A program made the translations under genes and the position numbers. 64,000 nucleotides of DNA from Lumbricus terrestris (lineage: Eukaryota > Annelida > Clitellata > Crassiclitellata > Lumbricidae). The stretch's first letter is position 1. Each line of letters opens with the position of its first letter. Shown here in pieces: positions 48,957-59,349 of this stretch. Under the pieces are notes generated by a model. It was not told the origin of the DNA. It did not search any database and worked only from the letters and a program-made list of their open reading frames with translations. The stretch covers positions 37,640,096 through 37,704,095 of the forward strand of contig OX457037.1 of assembly GCA_949752735.1 (NCBI GenBank), read 5' to 3'.

Positions 48957-49418
48957 ATTATACATCAAAGGAAGTCGGTCGTAAATATTTCTGGACCAGC
49001 CGATCATAAAAAGTCATTAGTAAGCACATCAAAGAAGTCATTAGTCAGCACATCAAAGGACCCCGTTCCTGGGACAGCCGATCATAAAAAGTCATTAGTA
49101 AGCACATCAAAGAAGTCATTAGTCAGCAATAAAAAGCAATTAGTCCCGTCAGCGGTAATTAAAAAGCAATTAGTCCCGTCAGTGGGTAATAAAAAGCAAT
49201 TAGTCCCGTCAGTAGTAGTCATAAAGCAATTAAAAAGCAATTAGTCCCGTCAGTGGTAGTCGTAAAAGCAATTAAAAAGCAATTAGTCCCGTCAGCGGGT
49301 AATAAAAAGCAATTAAAAAGCAATCTGTCCTGTCAGCGGGGTAATTAAAAAGCAATTAGTCCCGTCAGTGGGGTAATTAAAAAGCAATCTGTCCTGTCAG
49401 ACGCAGTCCTTCACTACT
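48957..49418 (-). repeat. Right terminal inverted repeat of P2
   Basis: Inverted copy of 41059-41520 with only a few base differences, including one in the TTTTT(C/A)TGATCGG segment. The outer end is AGTAGTGAAGGACTGCG on the minus strand. Confidence 0.93.
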
Positions 49419-49424
49419 CTCCAT

Positions 49425-49865
49425 GTTTTTGTTTCTTTATTAAAATTTTATCACGTAGGCCATCTCTTTCCAACGAGATAGCATCACAATTTTGCATTTC
49501 ACTGCAGTTTTGAAAACTTCAAGCATACACTAGGTCTTACTCGCCTTATATATAGGAATACAAATAAACATATAGCGGTTAAGGCTGTCCCAATCTGTTA
49601 AATCACTTCATCTTACTTACTAAAGAACATCTATTAACCGCGGCTTGTAGAAAACTGGAAATTTCTGTCGTCCACTGTGAATTCGAACCCGAACCTTTTT
49701 AGACCAACGACATTAAATCTAGCCCTGTGAATGTAAAACCGGAAGAAATTCACATACCCGTTGTGTTTTACCCTTCATCCAAAAATATAATCCTGGGGGC
49801 GCCCATGATGACGCTATTTAAAGTCCTCCAGTAAGGAGACCGTCCAACATAATACTATAGCCTAC
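49425..49865. other. Receptor intron, no gene seen
   Basis: Intron sequence between the P2 insertion and the donor site (GTAGGC) of the M1-M2 exon. Nothing else recognised. Confidence 0.6.
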
Positions 49866-50398
49866 CTAGCAGCGGCACATGGTCCGATGTCCTCGGTATG
49901 GTATCGGCAACGTTGACGAGAAAAAGACGGTAGGACAGCAGCGCTGCCACTCCTATGTGAACCTTCTGCGCCGGGATGCAGTAGAAGATCGACAGAAGGA
50001 CGGCGGACGTGAGGATTCCCGGAAGTATGACGTTCATGATGTAGAAGGTGTGCCTCCTACGCAGCTCCAACCGGAACTCGATATTCGAGAACCTCTGATG
50101 GGGACAGCACTCGAAGTGGAACTCTCTTCGCTTGGCCGCCGTTGCGGTGATCTCCCACTCGCCGTTCGTCTCGTAAGTGTCGAGATGAATCGTTGTTGTG
50201 TCCGTCGATATATTCATCTTCGTCGTGTAGTAGGACCAGGACCCGAAGACCAGCTCGCAGACCTGCTCGTCGAACGGGTAGTAGGTGATGTCGATGCTGC
50301 ACATCGTCTTGAAGACGCCGCCCGGTTCCCACCGGATCGAACCGTCCGATCTGACGGTCGCCTGGAACTCCGTGTACTCGCCGTAGATGCTCTCGGCT
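49866..50398 (-). CDS. Nicotinic receptor-like subunit exon (ligand-binding domain, M1, M2)
   Basis: Bounded by CCGCAG (acceptor) and GTAGGC (donor), 533 nt. It encodes the Cys-loop CSIDITYYPFDEQVC (13 residues between the Cys), the vicinal Cys pair of alpha-type subunits (FECCPHQRF), M1 (FYIMNVILPGILTSAVLLSIF), a short M1-M2 linker IPAQ, M2 (KVHIGVAALLSYRLFLVNVA) and TIPRTSDHVPLLG. The first base completes the GG of the exon at 51495-51601, and the last base pairs with the exon at 40094. The pore residues are unusual: Gln at -1', His at 2' and Arg at 12', with Leu 9' kept. Confidence 0.93.
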
Positions 50399-51444
50399 CT
50401 GCGGAGCAGCAGAACAGCCATAGATGGCAACTCAGTATAAGAGAAAACTTATAATAAGGCAACGGTTTTGTCAGTGCTGCATTTAACATTAATCCTGGGC
50501 TCAGCTGTATAACATGTTAACGGCCAGTCGTATATTTGCAGTGAGGGTTTGACTCATTGCCAGGTATGGTCTGATGATTGAACAGACATTGTAAACGCAA
50601 TTGTGGTCAATGTATATGTATAGGCCATTATTGCATTTATTAGTTTATTCATTTTTTTCATTTGTCATAAGCGGCCCCACATCTGCAAGAAATCTAGCAT
50701 GAGGCGCGCCAGGCACGTGGGCACAAATTCAAACAGGAAAATTCTCTGGTTTTTGTTTCCTCGGGTGCTCATCGTGGAAGCGCTTCTGAATGGTTACTAC
50801 TATTAGAGGCACTTTATAAATATCCAAATACAATACAATCTACCACTGTAGATTGACGATCTACAATTCATTGACGAATGAAGGTATACAGAAAGAGTAA
50901 GAGATCATGTAGCAGGTTGCATATATACGCAGTCTGTTCCAGATTATGCTTATCAAAGTATAGTGAGCTTTCATAAAGGTCCCCTATTAAAAGCAGCTTA
51001 CTGCCACCAATGACTAACGTTATAAGTGACGCCAGAGTTCAAGAAAAAAGCAGGTTGAAGAAGGATACACCTATTGAGGGAGCTGCACACTACACGGCAG
51101 TTCGATTTCAAATAGACAGGAAGCAGCCGCTATAAGATGGACCATAACGGGGGTCGAGTGAAACGCTCTCAACATATACATGTGTACAGCCTCATAATCA
51201 GGCCAAAACAAAAGGAACCACCAGTTGATGGGTTAGAATCACTTAGATAATATTTTTAGACGCCTATTTCCATTGCAAGTGCTTATCTGTCCATCCTAGT
51301 CAGCTAGCCAACCACATGAGTCAGCAAGTCAGTCAAGTAAAAACAGTAAGTCAATCATCTGTCAGATTGCTTATCTCTGTATCTGTCTGTTTATCTGTTT
51401 GTCCGTCTGTCCGTCTGTCTGTCTGTCCGTCTGTCCGTCCGTCC

Positions 51445-51480
<36 letters not shown>

Positions 51481-51494
51481 TCCAATTCTCTCAC
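50399..51494. other. Receptor intron with (GTCT)n microsatellite
   Basis: No exon is required by phase. A (GTCT)n/(GTCC)n tract occupies about 51380-51480, directly beside the donor of the next exon upstream. Confidence 0.7.
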
Positions 51495-51601
51495 CCGTTG
51501 ATGACAGCGAACTCCGGACGCCAGATATTTCCTCCATGAACAACGACCTCGTCGAGGTCACTCAGTGCATCCGTCCAAGCGAGGCGCTCATCAACCCAGT
51601 C
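51495..51601 (-). CDS. Nicotinic receptor-like subunit exon (loop with WxD...IWRP)
   Basis: 107 nt between ATGTAG (acceptor) and GTGAGA (donor). It encodes DWVDERLAWTDALSDLDEVV, then HGGNIWRPEFAVING, matching the nicotinic 'W-D-x-x-L-x-W ... I-W-x-P-D-I/F ... N' signature in the extracellular domain. It enters in phase 0 and leaves with two bases of a Gly codon that the exon at 50398 completes. Confidence 0.9.
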
Positions 51602-52318
51602 CTACATAAATTGCAAAGTGCTCCATATAAATCAGACGCATGTATATCTCATGTATGTATATGATATATATATCTCATATATTATATGAGAGATATGTAT
51701 ATCTTGTATATATATTTATCTCATATATATATAAGATTATATATATGCAGAATACAATACTATATCACGCATATAACGTAGCCATGGTGATATAACCTAT
51801 CTGACATTTAGTATTCGACTTGTGTTTATGGCATCGTATACATGTTGATGAGCTGGCGAAAGATGGATGTCAGTACAAGACAACTCAGTATTGAGACAAT
51901 GACAGACGAATTACACGATTATGTTGCGAGTTACTCTGCGAGGTTACATAGGTGAAATAGAACGTTGCGGTTCTATTTACGTATGCAGCGCCTAATCGCA
52001 AAATCATTGTAATGCAAATGTAATCAAAGTGCAAGTTCAGCGGAACAGCAAAGTAATTTAAGATCAGGCCACACGCAGCGTATAATCTGAGTGCAAACTG
52101 AGTGTAAGTGAGCGTATAAGTGTAATTGAGTCATAGGCAAAAAGTGCAAGCATAGTTTGATATTGACGTTCGTAGGGTGTAGGTCTGCAGACAATAAAGT
52201 CATACACATAATTATATATGCACTGCATTCTGTAGCAACCTTAATTCTCTTGATGGAAACATCGTGTGATCTATTTTATGCCTTACCAAACCTAAGCTAC
52301 ACGACGCTATGCACGTAC
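51602..52318. other. Receptor intron, AT-rich
   Basis: Contains a (TA)-rich tract at about 51640-51745. No exon seen. Confidence 0.6.
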
Positions 52319-52497
52319 CATCACGGTGGTGGCCAGAACGTTGCATGCCTGCCCTGCCTGGTCGGGTTCGTGAAGCGAGGAACCGACTTGAAGCAGACTG
52401 TTAAGCGCCTCCAATGCCTCCCTGGGGATCACTCCCAAACGTTTGAACAACTCGACTGTAACGCCGATAATCGTCACTTTGGGGGCTGTCATGACGG
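52319..52497 (-). CDS. Putative upstream exon of the receptor gene
   Basis: A minus-strand open frame ends at a good donor (ATG|GTACGT at 52319/52318) in phase 0, as the next exon requires. The product, TAPKVTIIGVTVELF ... QACNVLATTVM, loosely resembles the beta1-beta2 region of nicotinic subunits before the W-x-D motif, but with an extra segment (VIPREALEALNSLLQV). The 5' end is uncertain: candidate acceptors CGAG or ACAG near 52484-52497 lack strong pyrimidine tracts. Confidence 0.35.
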
Positions 52498-52666
52498 ACT
52501 CGTATCACGTCCTGCACCAACTATCACCTCCAGCCAAACCCACCCACTCTTCTCCTCCCTTCCCATGACCGCATTATGCCCCCAGCAGATAGACTCATGC
52601 GAAAAACATTTCTGGCAAGGATGCTCTATGCATAGGCGTAACGTTCTATTGTGACGGTGGTGTCCA

Positions 52667-52696
52667 GTCACCACCACTTTTAAAAGTGGTGGTGAC
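52667..52696. repeat. Perfect 30-bp palindrome plus direct repeat
   Basis: GTCACCACCACTTTT followed by its exact complement. The half-site occurs again at about 52699-52713 and at 56288-56302 after a GGATTA flank, next to GGCGTAAC-like inverted words. Possibly remnants of transposon termini. Confidence 0.7.
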
Positions 52697-52739
52697 AGTC
52701 ACCACCACTTTTTGGTCCAACAAGGATTTTTTTTAGAAG

Positions 52740-53809
52740 CATGAAAGTATTTGGCTGTCTAACATAATAAAGGCTATTCATAAGAGGGAAGGGAAGGAAT
52801 TCCTTACCACTTTAAATTTGGGGAGACGTGAAGCAATTCTCACCGATGCAGTGCATGGCATGCCAACAGCCTCACAAAACCATCTGGGATCATTGTTATT
52901 ATCAAAATAGCATTGAAGGGACCTCCGTACCTGCTACCACTCCCCTCCCCTCCCCCAAAGTTGGCTTAGACTTTAGGAAAGTGTGAACAAGAATAGAATA
53001 GGAGGAATCTGGATAAAAATTTGTGAAAGCTCTTTTAAAAATTGATTTAGTTATCCGTGAGTGGAAAGATCGTGAAGTTCACCAGCGAGAGACGATTCGA
53101 AAGGGTAAAGAGTGAGAATAGAGAAGGGAGTCACCAGAGTTCATATTAAATCTGTATCTTGGGAAGGAGTACAGCGTAGTGGTTCTCAAACTGTGCACAT
53201 GGGGCGGTTAGAGGTATGGCCTAGACGAGAAACTGCGGAAGTATAAATTTTCTTTGTGTTTATGGACTTTGTGTCCATCTTCTTTGATTAGCAAAGATTT
53301 TTAACGTTGCAACATATAACAATCATTATTTTATTTCATTCACAACATATGATTAGACTCACATAGGCCTACTAAAATTATAGGCTTACAGCATGCAACA
53401 TATTTTTGCTTGGTTATATTATTATAACTTTTGAGACATAATTATGGTGTTTAAATGTGAGCCAGAAATTCTCAGCGTAGGCCTATAGCCTAGAGCTCAA
53501 AATAGGGGAGAGCTGAATAAATATTATGAGCCTAACGATTAATTTCTGTTCGAGCTTCAAAATTGTTGATTCCCGTCAAATCTGTGTGAACTGGTTTTAA
53601 AACTCTTCTTCCTTTCAAAGACAAATATGGCCTTAAAATTTGCCTTTGAATTTGACAAATATTAAACCAGATATTTTATATCTTCGCTAGTAAAAACAAA
53701 CCCACAACACCACAACGCTATAGCTTAGCTCTTTCTTACGGGGGTTATAGCCCAATTTAATTCTGCCTTTTTGTTAGCACGATTGCATGATTAAAACTGT
53801 ACATATACT
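52740..53809. other. Non-coding, no gene seen
   Basis: AT-rich intergenic sequence without supported exons or repeats. Confidence 0.5.
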
Positions 53810-54568
53810 TTAAATTTTGCTCCTTAATACTGTAACGCCCGCCCCTATCGGCATCCCCGGAGTCGCCACTTCCGGATCCTCGCTCGATGGGACCGCGTGC
53901 TGCTGTGGACGAGCTCTAGAGATAGAGGGAGGACAGGAGGAGGTGACTTCCGGGTTCGAATCCCAACGATGGAAAGGCGGCCAGTTATTTCGACTGCCGA
54001 ACTCCCTATATGAAATTGGCGGCCTACTAGCCAATCTATCACTTCTTCGCAATATACCAGGGTGTGCGAAATCTTTGGCCCTAGCACCCAAAGTTTCCTC
54101 CAGGCCGATGGTCGAGTGGTATGGCGCGTCCGCAGTGGTAATAGCGGTGAGGTAACCAGGGTTCAAATCCACAGCAGGCTTGGGTACCGGCGATGCCTCT
54201 AGCCTTTCCAATCGTGATACAACTTCCGTCAGCGCTTCCCTGACATTATCTCTTACAGCCGAGATCTCTTCTCTTATCTCCTCTCTTACATTTGATTGCA
54301 CTGAGGAAATAGCATCGCTAACATTTGATTGCACTGCCAGGACATTAAACTCCACCGTGGCAATCGCCTCTTGCGTGTCCCTGGCAGTAGTCTCAATTGA
54401 CGACTGCATAGAAGTCATTGCTTCATGAGTCGACTTAGCATTAGTTTGTATTGCCTCGAGCAATATCTCCATAGAAGAAGGGGGCCTAGAAGGCTGAGCA
54501 GGAGTGACTGGCCTAGACTCCTCCATAGCGCTATAGAAATGACTTCTATCGTTATAGCTCACAATCAA
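53810..54568 (-). pseudogene. Gag-like ORF of an LTR-retroelement fragment
   Basis: 252 aa on the minus strand. The middle is a coiled coil of short repeats (AVQSNVSDAISSVQSNVREE, EALTEVVSRLERLEAS). The rest is Pro/Ser/Arg-rich, with RRSDRLASRPP-type residues, and no zinc knuckle or pol follows. It ends at GGGGCGGGCGTTACAG, resembling a polypurine tract. I interpret it as the 5' gag portion of a retroelement with everything downstream deleted; a host coiled-coil gene is the alternative. Confidence 0.4.
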
Positions 54569-56177
54569 TCAAGTATTCATTCAACGTCAGTTGCATCCAA
54601 TGCCATCAATGATCAAAGTCAGTAGTTTCATTTAGTGTTTCTTATTATTCACCATCAATTGAATCCTCAATTGATAGCAATTATGTTCAAAGCAATCAAA
54701 CACAAAAGCCAGCAAGTTCAATTATCAGTTCCTAGCCTTTGTAAAGACATTCAATGAAAATCAAATGCAACAATTCAATGCAAACACCTATCAACCGGAG
54801 TATGCCTAAATTAAATCCCGATTGACTCTCAAGTCCCACAGCCAATTTCAGTTCAGCCCAAAATCTCTAAATAACCGATCGTATAAATTCCCCAATAAAG
54901 CGTACCTTATGCCCGAAGACAAGGGACTAAAGCGATCGTGTGCGAAGAATACCGACGTCGAGTAGAATTCCAGAAGATGCGGCGAAGACACAAGAAAGGC
55001 GTCGATTTTGAAACGCCCGAAAAGATCAGCTAAATCCGTCGCTGATCTCCCGCAATGAACAACAATTTCGGCTGTGTATCCAGGCCGTTTGAGAAAGACG
55101 CCCTTAGGCAAACATACGAACAACCGCTTCGCAACACAATTCCGAAGAACGAGAGTAGAGCGCTGACGATTCGAAGCCCACGATAAATCACTCCGTGTGA
55201 CAGGGCGAAGAGAGGCCTTGACTGATTAATCCAGGAGTAGATCCAATGCGAAAGCGAAGGCAAAACTCGCAACAACGCTGATATATTTCTCGCAACAAAC
55301 TAACTCTTTTATTAAATCGACTCCATGTCGAGAGAGAATGAATCGACAACAACGACGCCGAAGACTAGTGTAAGCGGCACTTTATCCTGGCCAAACTTCA
55401 CTAACTCGATCGAGCCTAAGACTACCAAAAGCCGCAATACATCCAGTTGCCTTGAAATCCTGTCCACGTCTGCCTTCCTTGAGATCCGGTGCGCAACTGC
55501 CTCTCTAGCTGTGCGCTGCTCTTTTATTACTGCCAGAATTCCAGCGCGTCCCCCTTTCTGCGCATGACCAGCAAGCGAGCCGCGCGCGCAAACCCAGCAG
55601 CAACGCAGCTGTTTCAAGGCGGCAAGAATTAGCTGCCAGCTGCGGCCTTCTGTGTATGTCTGTCGTCGGTCTGTAGCTCACTGTCTTTTTCCTTCTATCT
55701 CTCTTTCTGAAAAGCGCCCTCGGACGTGAGATCACGTAACCTCAAATGCACTAATTCAACCTGATGAAGCAGAGAGCTATTAACACATACACAGGCCAAT
55801 ACATCCTCTTCAGTGCGTCTCTTTGTCTGTCTGACTGTATTGCTTGCTCACTCCATCCGTCGGACCACCGCAGAGAAGCGTGCGAAAGATTGCCAGTCCG
55901 TCGACAGCAGAGCGGCACGCTCTTTGAAGACGGCCGAGGCGTCGATTGCCTTATCGTGGGAAAATATACCAATTAATGACACAGCAGCGGCTGCTGCCTA
56001 GACAGGCGGTCGCGGTGACCCGTGTCAAACACGCATCAACATTAAAATCTAGGTCAGACGAAGCACCGAAATAAAACCATATATATCAGATCTCTGAAAC
56101 CGATCAAAAATTAAATAAAATAATAATATAATAATATTATCGACCAGAAACCTGTAGCGTAGTCATACGTCGCTACA
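54569..56177 (-). other. Possible 5' LTR and leader of the gag-like fragment
   Basis: Upstream of the gag-like ORF, an AATAAAAGAG-type polyadenylation signal occurs (about 55305-55317, minus strand). A TGTAGCG ... CGCTACA inverted repeat at 56153-56177 could be the LTR edge. No matching second LTR is in the window, so LTR status is unproven. Overlapping ORFs here have no recognisable domains. Confidence 0.3.
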
Positions 56178-56464
56178 CTACGACTCTAATACACGGGGTG
56201 GGAGGCAATAAAAATGAAGGTTGAGAGCCGCTTGGGTACAGGAAGCCGAGGAAAGAATTGAACTAAGAAGTTATGTGCCAAGGATTAGTCACCACCACTT
56301 TTACGGGGACAGTTACGCCCATGGCTCTATGTACTTTGAGGACGATTGAGAGTGTGTAGAGGTTAGCGTGCTGCGCCGATGTGACGTGAAATTCTATCCC
56401 CTCTGAAAGCTATCCGGAGGGATAAATTAATCTATTTCCCGGATGGAATTAACCGGTCTATACT
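56178..56464. other. Non-coding, no gene seen
   Basis: Short intergenic segment with GGGGATAAA/TATCCGG words that recur at 57570-57650. Confidence 0.4.
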
Positions 56465-56760
56465 ATCCGGGGGGATAAACCATTCTATCCCCTTTTTTGA
56501 AAAATGCGCATAATAAACAAATTTAAGCTGTAATCAAAATTTTAAGTGACTCTAATTGTTTTAAGTGTCCTAAGCAATGTTCAGATAAAGGCAACTCGAA
56601 TTTATTTAGTGACTCTGAATGTTCTTAAGTGTTTTAAAGGTTTTAAGTGCTCTAAAAACAGGGCAAAACAAATTATCTAGTAGGAATAAACATACCTGTT
56701 AATGTCATTGTTCAAAACGAAGCAGATGAAAATTAATTTGCAAAAATAAATTCACGCATA
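56465..56760. repeat. Left copy of a ~300-bp duplication
   Basis: Matches 58805-59100 in the same orientation: GATAAACCATT(C/T)TATCCCC at the start, then AAGTGACTCTAAT, then a GCAAAAATAAA tail. Copies have diverged clearly. Confidence 0.85.
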
Positions 56761-57117
56761 AGCGTTTTTTTTGACTCTTTTTAATTTGGGGGGATACAAT
56801 TAATACGGGGGATACTCTATTTCGTGACAGGCCGGCAATCAAAAGTTTGGAGTTCAAATTCCTGACAGGGCAATTTTTGGATCGAGGTTTCTCCATCATC
56901 TGCGCCCCTTGTCGACTCAGCTGCTTTGTGTACATGTGCACTGTCGATGGGAAGACAAGACGGCGAGGAGAGGGATGGACATCCGGTCTCATGCCTCAAT
57001 GATAACCGAGGGAATTGCTCATCTTCGCGTTTATTTATTCATTGATTCGATTCGGTCTTTATCAGCACCAACATAATTTCATATCTTTAGTAATGGAGCC
57101 ATTTTGGATCTGCTTAG
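56761..57117. other. Non-coding, no gene seen
   Basis: Short ORFs on the minus strand only; no supported feature. Confidence 0.4.
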
Positions 57118-57215
57118 AATGCTAATAATTATGCTATTAATTATGCTAATAATTATGCTAATAATTACGCTAATAATTATGCTAATAATTATGCTAATAA
57201 TTATTGTAATAATTA
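57118..57215. repeat. 12-bp minisatellite (GCTAATAATTAT)n
   Basis: About eight near-perfect copies of a 12-base AT-rich unit. Confidence 0.9.
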
Positions 57216-57659
57216 GGCCTAATTATAGCATGCAGCTTCACACTTACCAGAATTAGAAGACCGGTTGTAGTCAGGATTTGATTTCGCACATCCTGCAATT
57301 ATTTATCAAATTATAAACAATCAGTGAATAAATTTTATGAGTATACATAATTAATTAACATGATTCGTTTTCTTTCCGAATTTTTTTCTGACACTGTCGT
57401 ATGTCTGTCTTGCTTTCAATCTGTTTTAAATATACACCTGAATCTGATTTTTTCATCTTCTGATTGCTGTATCTTCGTCTGAACACACATACATGTCATA
57501 CATGCATAGTTGTATACATACTTACGCATATACATAATTATGACAAATACACATGTATGTAACATTACCGGTGCCGCGGGATACTCTGTCTCTCTTAAAG
57601 CTATCTGGGGATGAATTAATCTGTTCCCCCCCGGATGGAATATGCAGGGGATATAGTAT
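57216..57659. other. Non-coding, no gene seen
   Basis: AT-rich sequence with a CTCTTAAAGCTATCTGGGGATGA segment related to 56395-56420. Confidence 0.4.
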
Positions 57660-58804
57660 GCGAGCCTTGCTATGGAAGTTTATTTTGAGAATACAAAATT
57701 GGACCTGTTGTGACGTCTCTCTGATTGTGGTACAACTTTGCTATTATAGAAGTTTATTTTGAGAATAAAAAACTAGGCCTATTGTGACGGCACTTATGTT
57801 GCAAATTTGCTATTATAGAAGTTCATTTTGAGAATATAAAATTTGGTCTATTGTGACGTCAATCGGATAATGAAGCAAATCTACTATCATGGAAGCTCAC
57901 TTTGAGAATATAATGTGGACTTTTTGTGATGTCACACTGATTATAATGAAAATCTACTATTATTTAAGTTCGCATTCAGAAAAAAACCGGGGCTATTGTG
58001 ACGTCACTCTGATTATGGTACAAATCTACTATTTCATATGTTCAATTTTAAAATGCAAACTAGGCCTTTGTGATGTCACTCTTATTACGATACAAATCTA
58101 GGCTACTATTATATAATTTTATGCTTATAATACAAACTTGGCCATTTGTGACGTCACATTGACAATGATGCAAATCTAGTGCTAGAGAAGTTCTTTTGAT
58201 AATATATAACTGGGACACTACTCTGACGATGAGAATATAAAGCCAGGTCTATTGTGACGTCACTTCAGTTATGATGCAAATATCTACTATTATATAATTT
58301 TATTTCGGGTATGAAAACTAGGCTATTGTGACGTCACTCTGATAATGACAAAAATCTACTATTTCGTAAGTTCACTTAAAGAATGCAAAACTAGACTTTT
58401 TGTGACGTCACTTTTATTATAATTAAAATCTACGATTATGGGAGTTCATTTTGAGAATAAAAAATTAGGCCTATTTTGATGTCAATTCGATTTTTATACA
58501 AAATCTACTATAATAGACGTTCATTTTGAGAATATAAGTTAAAGCAAGGTTGTGACGTCACTTCAGTTAGGAGACAAATCCACAGTTATATAATTTTATT
58601 TCGAGAATACAAACTAGGCCATTGTGACGTCACTTTATCATGATAAAAATCTACTATTTCATAATTATTTCACTTTGAGAATGCAAACTAGGCCTACTGT
58701 GACGTTACTCTGATTATGATAAAATGTACGATTATAAAAGTTCATTTTAGAATACAAAACTAGGCCCATTGTGGCGTCATTTCGATTATGATCAAATTCT
58801 ACTT
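57660..58804. repeat. ~73-bp tandem array with a TGACGTCA site in most units
   Basis: About 15 degenerate units with the order CTACTATTATA, GTTCATTTTGAGAATA, AAACTAGGCC, TATTGTGACGTCACT, CTGATTATGAT, CAAAT. TGACGTCA or a one-base variant recurs near 57710, 57853, 57998, 58148, 58254, 58327, 58400, 58551 and 58624. ORFs within are by-products. Confidence 0.9.
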
Positions 58805-59100
58805 TTATTTAGGAGAGATAAACCATTTTATCCCCCAGCGTATGAATGCGTTTAATTAATTGAACAATTTATGTGTAATCATAATTTAAAGTGACTCTAA
58901 TAGCCTAATATTATTGTGTCCTACGCAATGGTCAAAACAAGCCAATTCGAATTTGGTAGTATCTCCAAATGTTCTTGAGAGTTCTAAACGTTCTAAAAGC
59001 AAAACAAACAACGTTTGCTGGTTGGTATAAACACAACTATTAGTGGCAATGTTCACAACAAAGCAAATGGACTTTTATCTGCAAAAATAAACACAACAAG
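58805..59100. repeat. Right copy of the ~300-bp duplication
   Basis: Same orientation as 56465-56760. The two copies flank the tandem array. Confidence 0.85.
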
Positions 59101-59349
59101 CGGCAGAGACTCTTTTCAACTTCACTTCATCTGGGATTCTCTCGAGTTCTCTCCTTGCATTCATCCGCCGCTGCTTTCCTATCCTATCCAACTTCCTATC
59201 CATCAGAATGAACCGCGAGAGAAGAGATTAATTGCAGCTGTAATTGTGGTTACTTATGTATCGTCCGTATCTAATGCACACGGCATCAACCGACGATACA
59301 CTAAAGTCAAGTGACGGATTCAGGTCAATAATTTCCACGTCTGTATATA

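Larger units (their letters stand above)
41059..49418. mobile_element. Polymerase-less Polinton-like element P2
   Basis: 8,360 bp. Inverted terminal repeats of about 455 bp begin AGTAGTGAAGGACTGCG at both ends, and a 6-bp target duplication CTCCAT lies at 41053-41058 and 49419-49424. Genes, nearly all on the minus strand: ATPase, two small proteins, integrase, two penton-like paralogues, pVI/pX-like protein, MCP and protease, plus a RING protein. No DNA polymerase B fragment is present in any frame. Intact ends show this is the whole transposed unit. It lies in an intron of the receptor gene, antiparallel to nothing and co-directional with its transcription. Confidence 0.95.
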
